64,000 bases of DNA from contig NC_084942.1 of assembly GCF_958298935.1 (NCBI RefSeq), forward strand, positions 7,323,501-7,387,500, in the 5' to 3' direction. The notes beneath the pieces are model-generated. The model was not told the origin of the DNA. It was given only the letters and a program-made list of their open reading frames with translations, and did not search any database. Source of the stretch: Phragmites australis. Taxonomy: Eukaryota > Streptophyta > Magnoliopsida > Poales > Poaceae. Positions within the stretch are counted from its first letter, which is position 1; the number at the start of each line of letters is the position of its first letter. A program made the position numbers and the translations under genes. Shown in pieces: positions 46,161 through 58,214 of this stretch.

Positions 46161-48238
46161 TCCTTTGCTATTCAGATTTCCAAGAGGCCTATTCCCAGAA
46201 TCTATTTCTTCTACACAAATTTCACAAAACACCCTATTATGAAAGGTGTCCCAATTGCCTTATCTGGAACAAATTTCCGAGCATCTGTTTCCTCTATCTA
46301 TTTTTTCCACAAATAATTATGCAACTATTAAGAAATAAAAATCATAACACTAGTAAAATTCAGTGTTTGCAGGCAAAGAACGTTGGTGCAGAAGCTTTTC
46401 ATGTAATTTAGTGTTTCCATGAAATAGGCTTTCAAAGAGTACTATGTATGTAGGCTCCTACACAAATATAAGCAGACAAATGGTCAATGGCCTCCATGAA
46501 GCTTTTTTGCTTTGGTATCATTTTAGGGGATATAAGCAATAGCTCTATCTTTTTATGTTGGAAGCAGCATTATCATCAAATTCTGTTCAGTTTTATACTT
46601 ATAATTCACTTCTTCCCAACCCTTTTTAATATTTATGCTTTGAATAAACAATCACAACGTGAACTTGTATCACAATATCAATGTAAAACACATATCAGTG
46701 TTCCTACTCCTCTTTGCTATCAATTTTCATACCGTTATTCCTAAAAGAAGCATACTCTATCACAACTCACATCTATTCCATTGATTAGGTGAGAGAAAAG
46801 GGATGTGAACATCCTTTCAACAAAGGGTGCTAGAACTTAAAACTACAGAACTTAAAGTTTGGTGCTTAAGCCATTGCTAGTGAAAATAGTTTTACGTAAA
46901 TCAACAATTAAATTTTATGTTATCTATCTCTTTCCATTTTCTTCCTTTTCCCTATTACATTGTTTCCATTCTCTCCAAATTTCCCAAACCACCAAGGCAG
47001 TATTCTTGTCGATTCCTATCTTATTACTTCAGGTGATAAAGGACCATGTGCCTAATTGTTTTCATGCTTCATTTTTTAATATTAGCATTTATTCCATTTC
47101 TTACCACTTCTTGGCTCTAATGCTACCCATGATATTGTTTCTTCCATTTACCTATTAAATGTTTTGTGGCTTGGCACATTTTTTTTGTCTACAACTGTAT
47201 TTATTCTCGTAGTTTGACACATTTTTTGAACCTAAACTGAAGACTTGACCATCCTTTTTCATTGTTTTTCTTTGGTGGTCACAGATTCATAGTTTGGCAC
47301 AAACTTCACTTTCAATGATTGGAAACTAGTGAGAGTAGTTCAACCCTTTTGTTCAGCATTGTGCACACAAAAATTAGTTTCAACTGTGAGTACATGTTTA
47401 AATATAAATCATCTAATTTGAACTTGTCATCCAAAACACTTGCATCTGCACCCAAATTATCTAAATCATCTGAATATTCTTTGAACTATACACTTGCCAT
47501 GAAGAGAGCCTAGAGCTATTATAGGACTCGGGATGAGAGATGGATATTGTACCTCACAAGGTGGCTAGGAGGCTTGAAGGATGTCAGTGCAGAGCCTAGA
47601 TGGTGCGAGGATGCTTTGCCAATGGTGGGGACGATCTTCTTCTTTGGGCCATGCTGATAGGAAGGTGGAGGGGATGAATTGGTGGCGGATACGGCATGCC
47701 AGCTGCGACGGCCTACCGACGGGGAATGCTTGTCGGAGGAGACGACCTGCTGTGGGGGATGGATTGATGGCAGTGATGGCTTCTAAGCGGATAGGGCTTC
47801 ACGGATCGCGTGGGGACGATGGGGGAAGACATGCCGGCGGTGAGGCTTGTCGGTGCAGACGGCTAGCCGGCATTGAGGCTTGTCAGTGTGGATGGCTAGC
47901 CGGCAGCGGCGAACTGTAGATTACGCAACCGCCAACAACGGGAATCGACCGAGAGCCAAATGGGCCAAGGGGGCATGGGGGTTCAGGAGCGAGGTGGGGT
48001 TTGGGGTATACCCAGTGGCATTTACGGGTAATTTTTCTACAATTGTATGCCCACTCTCATATCCCTAGCCCCCACAATCCAAAAAAATACTCTTTTCTCT
48101 TGATTGTGGATTTTGCCACAATCTTGATTGTGATTGTGGATTGTAGATGATGAAATCCAACTGTTTGTTTTTTATTTATTCTAGCTTTTAAAAGCTGTAA
48201 TCCACAATCACAATAAAAAAACAGGGCCTAAGTCATGA
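46161..48238 (-). other. HarbF 5' region
   Basis: No further protein is recognised. 46161-47510 is AT-rich; the open frames at 46487, 46859 and 47319 have no domain. 47520-48060 is GC-rich, like a leader exon, with TIR-associated sequence from 48080. On the minus strand this would be upstream of ORF1. Confidence 0.5.
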
Positions 48239-48241
48239 AGT

Positions 48242-49380
48242 GACTTTACACAATATATGTTGTGATTTACTTTCAAATTTGGAATTTCAAGTTCTTTAGG
48301 AACTTTCATATATATTTATGAAACAAGTGACCAGATTCTGCCAATGATATTAACTATCAGAACAATATTCCACGTATAACTGGAGAGTATGTTTCATTGA
48401 AAAATGATATCGGGTCTCTGCGTTAACCCTTATGCTACGAGCCTTGCTTTGTATCTCACCACCTCATTGTTTTCATTTTATTTGCAGATAAAAATATTTC
48501 ATCCCATAGGGAGGATATTTTGAATAGTAGGTATTGTTGTAGTAAATACCTCTCTTTTATTGAGTGAGCGTAATTCTGCCTTAATTGCTTCCTTCTATTT
48601 GGTTCAGTCTGAGTACTTGAAGCACCTTGCTATAGCCATGGACTTTCGCCTGGATCCAATTGAACATCTTTTCTAATTTCTGAGGAGAAATATTTGTTGA
48701 AAATTGTAGTCTTTCAATTGTCTAATTCTCCAGAATCAATATAGTTTTTGTATGGATATTCCATTTATACTTTTTAACTCCTCATGATTTTCCACAATAA
48801 TAGAGTTAGGGCGTTCCAATGTTCCAGCACTTAAATTAGTGGCACATTTGTGCTGAGTCGTGGATGTTGAGCATCCATAGGCCTTGTATATTGAGTACCC
48901 ATAAGGTGTCAATCAACTTCAAGTTAATTTGCATTTACTGTTTTGTTTCATTAGATGCTTATAAAAAGCATTATTGCTTGTGACCATATTTCTCCTACTC
49001 TTATTTGCATTTGGGAGTTAAGTGGTTTTATCATGTACCTCCACTCTTTCTGGCGCATTGAATACGAGGATATGATGTAGTGACATATTTGTTGTCAGTA
49101 AATGTATCTGGCAGATTATTTGTAATTTGTTGTAAATTTATGAATCTTTGAACTTTTTGTTCAGATCCTTTAGTATATGAATCTACGGACTGAATGTCCA
49201 TGTCTGAGGACTGAATGCATGTGGCATTCCTATCTATTTCCTGGCATTCTTTGTGGTACTTTTGATCTGCCCCAAATGCATAGAAATTGTCCTCATCCGC
49301 GTAATAGGCTATAAATAAGTCCCCTGTTAAGGGTATGAGGTATTTCATGAGTGACGGAAAATATACCTCATATAGATACC
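48242..49380 (-). pseudogene. CopD integrase end and reverse transcriptase start
   Basis: The open frame 49031-49348 holds VQRFINLQQITNNLPDTFTD, the conserved linker between integrase and reverse transcriptase of this copia lineage. Further on are LDPGESPW (about 48640) and DPISFFNETYSPVI (48375-48420), the reverse transcriptase FSPV block. Stops are frequent. The domain continues at 37312 beyond HarbF. Confidence 0.75.
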
Positions 49381-50600
49381 TAATTTCCTATGAGGGCCTA
49401 TAGATGTACACTGCGGTAGTGATATTGATATAATGTACTCGTAGATGGGAAATGCTTATTTGATTTTCATGTACTTAACTGCAATGGGGAAGCCATATAA
49501 TATGCAGTTGGTCTTATTTGAATTAAATCCGTGGCATGTAGGACTGCATGATTTCCAATATGAGGTTGGTAAATTGCAATTACGAAATAATGGTTGTGCA
49601 ATTAATTAAATTCTCTTGACGAGAGATTCAGCTAGACCATTTTGGACGTGTACACATAAGGTACTCAATGCTTCAAATTAATGTCTAAGGCCATACAATA
49701 ATTATTGAATGCTCATGAAATTAATTCATTGACATTATCCATTCCATTGGATTTTATCCTTTGTTCAGCATAATTTGATCTTAATTTGAGTAATAAATTT
49801 GTAGATGCATCTATGATCATCATAAAGTACCTTAATGATCAATATAATTATTGAATACGACCACATATATCTCCTTGAATGCGTTTAAGTAAGAGGGTCT
49901 TAAAATTAATTTTCCTATGGCACATGTGGTGCACACAAAATATGAAGATTTTAGGAATTTTGCAACATTATTGTTGTGACCAATAGAATTGCTAATAATT
50001 TTTCTTATCATCCATAAACCAGGATGAACAAAGTGATCATGCCAATTCTTGAATTTAGTCAAGTTTTTGAAAAATTATGTTACACACAACACGTGTTACG
50101 GGATTGATGTATGTATAATGCAATTCAGATGAAGCTGGAAGAAATTTCTCGAGCATTTGCTTAGCATATCCGTTATGGTGATGAAGAAATATTTATCATT
50201 GTTGTTATTATGAGTTTCCAATAGAAACCATTTTGACAGATATTATTGTAATTTAACAAGGTATGTAGAATCAAAATACTTGAGTGTATCTTCGATTACT
50301 ATTTTAAGTACTCATTAGGAGAGTGATTGTGACTCTGGCGGAACCGACAATCAATGCATGGCGTCTAGTGATGGTCATAATATTTCCTTGCCTCTTTTTA
50401 AGAGTATGAAAATACTTTGTCTCCTTTAATATTGTATTAGTGCTACAAGTATCCACTATTGCCTACTTCATTTGCTTTTCCTGTAAAATCTATATAGAGT
50501 AAACTAATATATAGAATTCATATCAAAAGTATCTTTTCAGATACAAATAATAACAACAATCAAATTACAACATTTAGTAGTACTGAGATCAACTTATAAC
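49381..50600 (-). pseudogene. CopD protease to integrase region
   Basis: The frame 49832-50062 reads WHDHFVHPGLWMIRKII and then FVCTTCAIGKLILRPS, the GAG-pre-integrase zinc-binding (HHCC) domain: HDHFVHPG followed by CTTC. The catalytic core that should follow at 49400-49830 is too decayed to read confidently. No protease DSG motif was found at 50100-50600. Confidence 0.7.
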
Positions 50601-51345
50601 AATTCTTGGGGATTTATGAGACAAATTGAGAGCTCCAAACATGTCTAGGGACTTATATTTCACAAGCATGTTATATTCGGTTTGAAGTGAGCTTCAAATT
50701 TATCCCCTTGAACTTGTGTTTCTCTTCCAACGGATGTGAGGTATAAATCAACCACATGCTTAGGGTTATGACATTTCTTAGTATGATGATTCATATATCC
50801 ACACTTATAACAAACTTTCGAGTTGTCATTGTGGTCATTTTACTTGAAATGCCATTACTCTTGTTAGATCCATGAAAATTATGCTTCATATTGCATTTCC
50901 ACTTCCTTTGAATTTCTGCTAGGTGCGGTAATGCTGTGGCAATACCTTGTTAGGTGGAAGAAAAGCATATAAATCCTCTTTAATCATATCCGCATCTAAG
51001 ATGGGTTGATCATAGAAACACAATTGGAGCAGATCTTCTGAACAATAGAGTTATAATCTGCCACAAACTAATAGTCCTTCCTTTTGGCAGATGAAAAATA
51101 TTTTTGCTAATCATAATGCTCTCTGAATGATGCCCAAAGAGCATGTGAATCCTCTTCCATCATATCTAGATGGAGGTGGTGCCTATATATGGCAACAAAT
51201 TTGAGTTGTCCAAATATCACTGGGCTTTGAGGTGCAATTATTGCTACAAAGAGTCCTCGGGACATAAAATAGAGTTTTACATCTATAGCACAGGTTAGAT
51301 AGTTGCGACTATCTAACACGAGTTTATTAAACTCTTTGTTGGGAA
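50600..51345 (-). pseudogene. CopD gag remnant with CCHC zinc knuckle
   Basis: The piece at 51107-51319 reads LDSRNYLTCAIDVKLYFMSR, then IYRHHLHLDMMEEDSHALW and FREHYD, the gag capsid part of this copia lineage. The knuckle CYKCGYMNHHTKKC (50771-50812) fits CX2CX4HX4C exactly, even though stops flank it. The protein would package element RNA. Confidence 0.8.
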
Positions 51346-53100
51346 TATTAGCTATGTATTATATGAAATGTCCATGTAATTTACCATGATAGTAAATTAA
51401 ATTACATGGAAATGTCATAATTGTGCAAAATTTAAATTCAAGATGAGTCTTGAGTATTGATGTAGTCTTCTATAAAGAACAGGTGACAATGTTGCTGCTA
51501 TTGTTTTGGTCTCTATTCCTGAGGGAATATGTAATTTGATAATCACTGCTAAAATATAGTCTGTGATTTATAAATTTTGACTATACATGTTGAAGGTAGT
51601 CATCATGTTAAAGGTATTACATGATGTAGACCTCACAGTAGTGAGCAAGAAACTCTCCACTGCCTAGTATTTTACTAATGTTATATGAAGATATCCATCA
51701 ATACAACACATGCGATAATTCACTGCTAATGTTTAAAACTCCACTTCTAAGGAAGTGGATGACATATGGTCACTGCAAAAAACATAGACTTTGTATATGT
51801 AAAATATTAGGTAATAATGCAAAATAAAATTTAATATGTGTATTTATTAACTATTGGTGTAAAGCTTTATGACAGGTGAAAAAATCACTGCTAAAGTATT
51901 AGTCTCCATTTTGAAAATGGGTGACATACAGTCACTGCCGAATACTTAGTCTCTGTGCATGTAAATATTGGAAAACACATTGAAGATAATCACCATTTGG
52001 TATAGACCTCGCAACAGTAGGCGAACAACTTGCTGCTATATCTGAGTTGATGAGCAGTAGGTAATCCAATTAAGGTGGATGACACTATAGTTGCAGATGA
52101 TGTCATAGTCTCTACTATCTTGTGTTTGTGCCAATAAAATAATAAGGTAGTCACCGCAAATTTTGCATAATTATCTGCAAATAATTTAAGCTGAGGGTTA
52201 AATAAATATTGAATTGCAGAATATAGAATGAAACTATTGCAAGAAAGCAATAAAAATTGTATAATAAACTGCTATTATATTAAATTATGGAGTATTACTG
52301 AGGTAATATAAAGAATTGCAATAAAACACAATACTATGCAATTCTTGAAGACTTGAAGGTTTGGAATGCAAAGTTATATTGTGTAAACATAACATAACAT
52401 AATTAATATTAAGTCTGAGGATATAATCCTAAACAACATAGAACTGTTATTAAGTTTTTAATGTCAGTAATGCAATTATTGAATGTCCTGAGGGACTTAA
52501 TTGTAAAAATATATAATATAATTGAGATTATATTGAATTGGCGCGTAATATTCAAAACTCGAGGTGTTTATTCTACAAATGGCAGATTCTTTGTAACTAA
52601 CCAAAATATCTAGAAAAATCTGTAACGTTTGAGGGTGTTTTCGCAAAATTGTTGGCACCAGGCTTTTATTGGGCCTCTGAGCCCATTATGGGCCCATGCA
52701 GTCAGCCAATAAATTGTGTATAAAAATGGTCTGGTTTTAGGGATAGGTGGTTAGGGTTTCCATTTCTCCCAGCCACCATGACCCATAGTCGTGTCGCAAT
52801 TGTTGGTCACCAGCCACCACCGGTCGCCGCGCCTCGGCTGTCCACCGTCACACTCGAGCTGGTGGCCGCCGCTGCCACCACGCGCCTGTTCGGCTGCACC
52901 ATGGGGATGGGCGCCGGCTTCAGCGCCGGGTATATTCTGCTCGACACTGAAGGCTGGGTCGCCGTCGACTGCCGAATCTACGCGCCGTGCGGCCGGTTGT
53001 TGCTTGTTGCGGCCTGGGATCGAGTCTGCGCCACCTCGGGGCTGGACTGGTAGAGCCGCCTATTGGCTAGCCGGCCGCCGCCTTTGCACGCGCCACCGCT
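51346..53100 (-). other. CopD leader, inner part
   Basis: No conserved protein is seen. 51346-52650 is AT-rich with repeated patterns of ATAGTCACTGCA type and variants (51550-52170), as though once internally repetitive. 52770-53100 turns sharply GC-rich; plus-strand frames at 52778 and 52791 are open for 91-104 codons but have no known domain. The GC-rich part continues at 55753 after GypE1. Confidence 0.5.
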
Positions 53101-55752
53101 TTTAACACCCCAAATTTCAATTTGTTTTTGCCAATTCATAAAATTTTGCTAGATTTTATTTTGAGTTAAACTAATTTTCAAAAGGCTAAACCTATTCTCT
53201 AAAAGAAAATCCAAATGGACATAGGAAATATTTGAATATGTGCATCCATGTTGTCCTTACGTATGTAGGGTTTTTCTTTGTGTGGTGTAGTCTTTGTTTG
53301 AGTTGAATTTGCTTCAAATTAAAACTTCAAATGAATTTCAAAAATCAGAACAAAAAGAAAAAGGATAAAACCTCAGCTGGGCTTCCCTTCTCCCTTTCGG
53401 TCCGTTGTCCCGCGCCAGCCCGCCTGTGCTAGCCTACTCTCCCCGCGCCGCCGCTTTACTGGGCCGCGCCCTCTTGCTGAGCCGGCCCGTCAGCCGCGCA
53501 CTGCCCCCGCGCTTCCGTGAAGATGGCTGCCCGGTTGACGCTTTCGCTGGAGTTGTTGACAGGTGGGACCCGCTCATTAGGATCGTCGTCTCCGAAGAGG
53601 ACTTCGCCGCCACCGCACCGTCCGATTCTGATTCTGCTGCGTTTCTCGAGTCCTGGGCTTCCCTGAGACCTCCCAAGCCCCTATATAGGTAGCCCATCTC
53701 TCCCCGGTTAGATCCCATCCAGAAGTCACCGGTCCCCCGCGAATCCGCCGAGATCCGAAGCTCGCCGTCGCCATAGTCGCCGCCTCTTGGTTGCCTTCAC
53801 TGTCGCGCCGCTCCAGTGCCGCTGAACCCCAACCGAAGCCTCTTTCTGAAGCACCTGCCGCCGCTGAAGCTTCTTTGCCCCTCGCCGATGCTGTTTGGTC
53901 ACCGGAGACCCTTCTCCAATGAAGATCCGACCTCTCCACTGCCCTTCATCGTCGCCGAGCTCCTCCAGGACCGCATCGTCGTTGATAAGCCCCAAAACGG
54001 ATTCCCCGCGAGCTTGTTGTTGTGTTCCACCGCTCGCCGTTGAGACCTGACGCCGACAACGAGGTTCCCGCTCTGCTCCGGTGACTTCGCCGTCGTGAAA
54101 TCTTCGACGCCGCCGCTTCCCTTCTTCCGCGGTCGTCCGATCATCGTACGCTGTTAGATTTGAAACCGGCAGACCAGATTAGATCACCAATATGCCCCTT
54201 CAGTATCCAATCCAGTTCTGCCATGCATCATGCCATAATCCTAGTCAGCCCCGACCACCTCACTTGCCCTGTCAGCCTGCCAACTCAGCTGCAACCTCAA
54301 CCACCCAGCACACGTGTTAGCCATGTGTTGCACAGTTAGCCGCCAAGCAATAATCCAAAGATTTTCAATACAAAAATAAATCTAATAATTCCCAAAAATT
54401 GGCAATTTTGCAATTTAGCCCTAAAATTTTCTATAATTACAAAAAGAGACCTATCTTTTTACACTTAGTTCCCTGAACTTTCCAAAATTACATATAGGTA
54501 CTTCTACTTTTACAAAAAGGTCTCTAAACTTTCTGTTAATTACAAATAAGTTATTTTCTTTTTCAAAATAAACTCTAATATAGATGGTTTATAGTTAGGT
54601 ATCTTTGGTAGGTAGATTCCTTAGCCATGCTTTTGGGATATTTGGGAAGTGTCATAATCTTGACTAAGGAACTTATGCAACAATGGTGGTTAATTTGTTA
54701 ATGGTCTAGCAATATGGAACCTTATGCCTTGAGCAAAGTGGTTTTGATGGTTGTCATGGTTATGATGTAGGTTTATTGTTTGCTCAAGTAACCTAAGTAA
54801 GGACCGGTTCGTGGAGCCACAACCGAAGAAGTAACATACCAACCATGAGGCTAATATAGGTAAGACGTGATATACTAGTTAGAGTCTATCCAGTGTGTGT
54901 TGTGTCAGCACAAAAGGACACTTCTGGGTAGGAGTTGATCTCGTGTAAATCCTGACGCTGAAACCTAGTGCGCAAACGCATACTGGATTAGTCTCTGATT
55001 AGTGGAAAATGTCATTTAGTGATTTCTTAGTAGCACACTACTAGCATGTGTTAAGTGTCTTGCAAATACGGCAACATGGAATTCACTGACTCGTGGGGAA
55101 AGCTGGACAACCTCTGCAGAGTGTAAACTGCTATAACAACCGTACCCGTGGTTATGGGAGACTTGGATCCTCACATGATTAGTGGGTTGTGGTTATGGGT
55201 TTGGTTATAGTTTTGGTTATAGTACAGGGAGTACTAGACAATTATGGTGTGCAAGGTGGGGAGCCTTGTATGCTAGGTGTTGGACTATATGAGTTATATT
55301 CACTTAATAATTATTTAATGCTTTTTGAGTTCAAATATCTTTTTATTACTCGCATTTACGCAAATATACCATGTATTAGCCTATTCTTGTTGTAAACCTA
55401 CATATCATTATTTTTTCATACTTGCTGAGTATTTTATGTGCTCACCCTTGCTATCTCCCACAATACATATGCTACTTAGTGGAAGACTTTGAAGATTTCT
55501 AAGATGATGACCTGGCGTTCTAAGAGTGTGCCTTCCGGTCGATGCCTGTTGAGTGCTTGGTCACTGATACTTTCGTCCCGCTGCTGTCGTTTAGTTATGA
55601 AATTTGTTTAGGTGAAGTCTTTTTGCAAGAAGTAAATGATTGTAAGTTAAAGTATTGCTTTTGTTACTTCACCTATGACGTCCTTATGTGTGTTAAATTT
55701 TCTGGTACACATAAGTCACATTTGGTTTTGTCCGTTAAAATCGGGTGTGACA
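53101..55752 (-). mobile_element. GypE1: solo LTR, 2652 bp
   Basis: Flanked by identical CCGCT (53096-53100 and 55753-55757). On the minus strand it starts TGTCACACCCG and ends GGGGTGTTAAA (decayed from ACA). About 54580-55752 is the reverse complement of 60535-61800. No internal region or second LTR is present, so it is a solo LTR left by recombination. The GC-rich part (53400-54150) gives overlapping open frames on both strands with no domain. Confidence 0.87.
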
Positions 55753-56222
55753 CCGCTGCCATCGGGCTGGCCGCCACCGCAGGTTGGCCTGCGCTGCCTC
55801 AGGGTTGGCTGGCCGACCGATGCCTTGGGGAAGATCACTCGCTGCCAGTGCTGAGTGATGATGCAGCTGTTGTCGCCGGAGGACAGACACCTCTGCCATG
55901 AGGTTTGGCGGGCTGGTGCCTGTGGGCTGCCTTGGTGAAGGATCGGGATCCGGCACCTCCTTCCTCGTGTGCAAACAACATGGGAGTAAGGTTAATAATC
56001 TCCATTGTTGCTTACCTTCTTCGTCTTCTCAGATTTGATGGGTTCACCGGTCGAAGGTTGGCCATGTTCTACAACAAGATGCCTTGCGGATGTCCTTGGC
56101 CGTGGTGTGCTCGATGCGAATGATGTGTGGTGTGATCTGCGAATGATGGTCGAGGATGATTTTCCGTGCGTGTGTTCGTCCTTCTATCGAAGTGGATGAT
56201 CTTGATCGGTCTGTGTAAGCAT
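55753..56222 (-). other. CopD leader, outer part
   Basis: GC-rich leader between the primer site and the GypE1 insertion. A minus-strand frame (55735-55974) and plus-strand frames are open but lack any domain, and the first of these runs into the GypE1 LTR, so it is not a gene. Confidence 0.5.
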
Positions 56223-56235
56223 GTGTCTGATAACG
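56223..56235 (-). other. CopD primer-binding site candidate
   Basis: On the minus strand the sequence after the LTR is CGTTATCAGACAC. A CGTTATCAG-type primer site directly after an ATA-ending LTR is a form I recall from some plant copia elements. The tRNA is not identified here. Confidence 0.5.
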
Positions 56236-56385
56236 TATTGAGAAACAATCGAACAATAGATAGTTGAGAGTGTAAAATCTCTTGTTTTGGTTCATTGGTC
56301 AGATGTACATATATACAAAGCCAAAGGCACCCGGCCCGTCCGTCAAAATCATTTGGCGGTTGATCTGATCATTAGGCTGGTAACA
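56236..56385 (-). repeat. CopD 5' LTR (150 bp)
   Basis: It is the partner of 8033-8206, shorter by loss of bases in the middle. On the minus strand it begins TGTTACC. The flanking CCTGC (56386-56390) matches 8028-8032. Confidence 0.8.
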
Positions 56386-56390
56386 CCTGC

Positions 56391-57040
56391 CACCTGTCCA
56401 CTTTAGTTTCTCACGAGTTGAGCCTCACATGATGATCATGCGTGGAAGGGATCATGTCGTGTTCAGTTCAGATCGGGTTAATGCCGTCCGTTTCTTTCCT
56501 CTAATTAGCCTGCCAAATGATTTTGCTTCTGCACTCTCTGCGGACATGGTCATTTTGGTTTCAACAATATCCATGGTAATTTATTACTGTTTAGGAAGCT
56601 CATGCAGTTTACTTTCTGTGTTTAGTTCGTGTAAGTGAAGAGGAAAGGACACCTGTCCCAACCGTGTCATAATGATGTGGTCTAGATCAGTGATGGCCTC
56701 ATGGCCGGCCGTTTCCATTGCAGAAAACAATTGGCACTCACAAGACTGTCAGGATCGATCACAACTCAGAAGTCTAAGAATGGCATTAACTAGTGCATAA
56801 CCTAAAATGAAACCTCCAAACCATGCATTACAGGTGTAAGCACCGGAGATTTTGGAACAAACAAACAACAAAAAGCTTAAATACCTGTCATCTCCATTTC
56901 ACTCAAGTAGTACTACTAAACAAATCCTTAATGCAGTGTTTAGCATGCACCCCCCCCCCCCTCCCCTGTAATTTGTTTCCTTTGGCAGTTGGGTACTGCA
57001 GTGTCCTGGGAAAGCTGGTGCAGGGACAAAAAGGTGCATG
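56391..57040. other. Right flank of the CopD insertion
   Basis: No gene recognised. Contains a C run at 56949-56960. The open frames (56429, 56823) have no domain, and the second owes its length to the tandem repeat that follows. Confidence 0.5.
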
Positions 57041-57190
57041 GGGGAGCAGGCAGGCTGGTGCCTACATTCAGATTTCAGAAACACACCACATTGGGGGAGC
57101 AGGCAGGCGGGTGCCCACATTCAGATTTCAGAAACACACCACATTGGGGGAGCAGGCAGGCGGGTGCCCACATTCAGATTTCAGAAACAG
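57041..57190. repeat. 53-bp tandem repeat, nearly three copies
   Basis: GGGGAGCAGG recurs at 57041, 57094 and 57147, and CATTCAGATTTCAG at 57065, 57118 and 57171, both with exact 53-base spacing. Copies two and three are nearly identical to one another. GGTGCATGG occurs just before and just after the array. Confidence 0.93.
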
Positions 57191-57350
57191 GTGCATGGAT
57201 GATAGAGGGACCTCCACTGTCTCCGGCATTGTGTTGGATCTCGATGGAGTCCTATGGATCACACATTTGCTTGCTCCACAGATCCGTCCAAGATGACGAC
57301 GTGGCATCTACCTTGTGCCTTAACTAACGCACCTTGACATCCCGGATGCA

Positions 57351-57953
57351 GGGGCAATAGCTTTTTTATCGTCCTACTAAGATGGCGCTCGGTCAAATGC
57401 CACTCTACTAAATTTTCTAGCCTATTTGACACTAAACACATGCACAGTAACTTTCCGTTGTAAACAGTGACTATGAGCTAAAACAAGTTGAAAAAATGTG
57501 CCGATTTTTTACCTGCTCTATAATTCATAAGTAACCTATTTTAAATGGATTCACCTAAATATCTTGTATAGAATTCAAACTAACATGCTTCAAAATGTGC
57601 TATTTTTTGGAATGTTAGTGAATTTTACCAGATTTTTTGGAATTTTTGTGAGGACTTAAAAATTGCTACAAGTGGTAAAAGTAGCACCTTTTGAAGAATT
57701 TTAGTTTAATTATACAGAATATTTTTAGGTGAGTCAAGTTAAAATGGGTTGCTTATGAATTATAGAACATGTACAAAAATTGACACATTTTTTTGGCTTT
57801 TTTAGCTCATGGTTACTGTTCACAAAAGAAAAGTTATTGTGTGTGACGGAAACCGGGTTTCAACAGTGTTTGGGTGGCAAATAGATGAGAAAATTTGGTA
57901 AGGTAGTATTTGGGCGAGCATCATCCGGTAGGATGGCAAAAACCTATTGCCCC
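57351..57953. mobile_element. Foldback MITE, 603 bp with long inverted arms
   Basis: It begins GGGGCAATAG and ends CTATTGCCCC. The two halves are inverted repeats over most of their length: CTACTAAATTTTCT near 57410 against AGAAAATTTGGTAAGGTAG near 57890; CTATAATTCATAAG near 57518 against CTTATGAATTATAG near 57750; and TTCAAAATGTGCTATTTT against the CACCTTTTGAAG region near the middle. No coding frame. A target duplication is not obvious, so the superfamily is unknown. Confidence 0.82.
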
Positions 57954-58214
57954 CCAACTCATGTGCAAACATATATGAGAGTTTTTATTACAGTCCTTAA
58001 TATCAAAATTTTAAAATTTTGACTATTTTTTTTTGCAAACATGAAAAGTCATATGTGCAAATTCTTGTCATGAAAATTACTTTTATAATATCATAAACTT
58101 GTTAGAGTTACAAATATATTCTAAAAAAATAGCTAGTGGCCAAAGCTAGCAATTAGAAACCACGTCGTTCTACCCCAAGTAGTATTTGTGATTGGAGGGA
58201 GTAACATGCTAAGA

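Larger units (their letters stand above)
37316..48238 (-). mobile_element. HarbF: PIF/Harbinger transposon with nested LTRs
   Basis: The left terminus GGGTCTGTGTGTTTTTTTAT and the reverse complement of the right terminus GGCCCTGTTTTTTTATTGTG are inverted repeats, continuing through TTGTGATT and GATTGTGGATT. TAA flanks both sides (37313-37315 and 48239-48241). Inside, on the minus strand, are the Myb-like ORF1 protein and the DDE transposase, the two genes of autonomous PIF/Harbinger elements. About 6.3 kb of LTR sequence (38926-45216) lies between them, leaving about 4.6 kb of HarbF itself. Excising it at TAA joins CopD's reverse transcriptase in frame. Confidence 0.87.
8033..56385 (-). mobile_element. 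CopD: minus-strand Ty1/copia element, host of the whole nest
   Basis: Two related short LTRs (8033-8206 and 56236-56385) face the same flanking 5-mer, CCTGC. Going from 56385 down, the minus strand gives LTR, primer site, long leader, gag with zinc knuckle, GAG-pre-integrase, integrase end, reverse transcriptase, RNase H, purine tract and LTR, which is a complete copia order. Subtracting CopA, HarbF and GypE1 with their target copies leaves about 7.0 kb. Coding regions carry many stops. In CopD's minus-strand pol, LKQLDKYG-type residues read continuously across the HarbF site once the transposon is removed, which supports the reconstruction. Confidence 0.85.

Noticed and set aside
47520..48068. 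Open frames at 47581-48068 as a gene
   Set aside because: GC-rich leader-like part of HarbF adjoining its terminal inverted repeat; no recognisable domain.
53405..54144. Cluster of overlapping open frames on both strands
   Set aside because: They lie inside the GypE1 solo LTR, bounded by CCGCT target repeats; the frames reflect high GC content.
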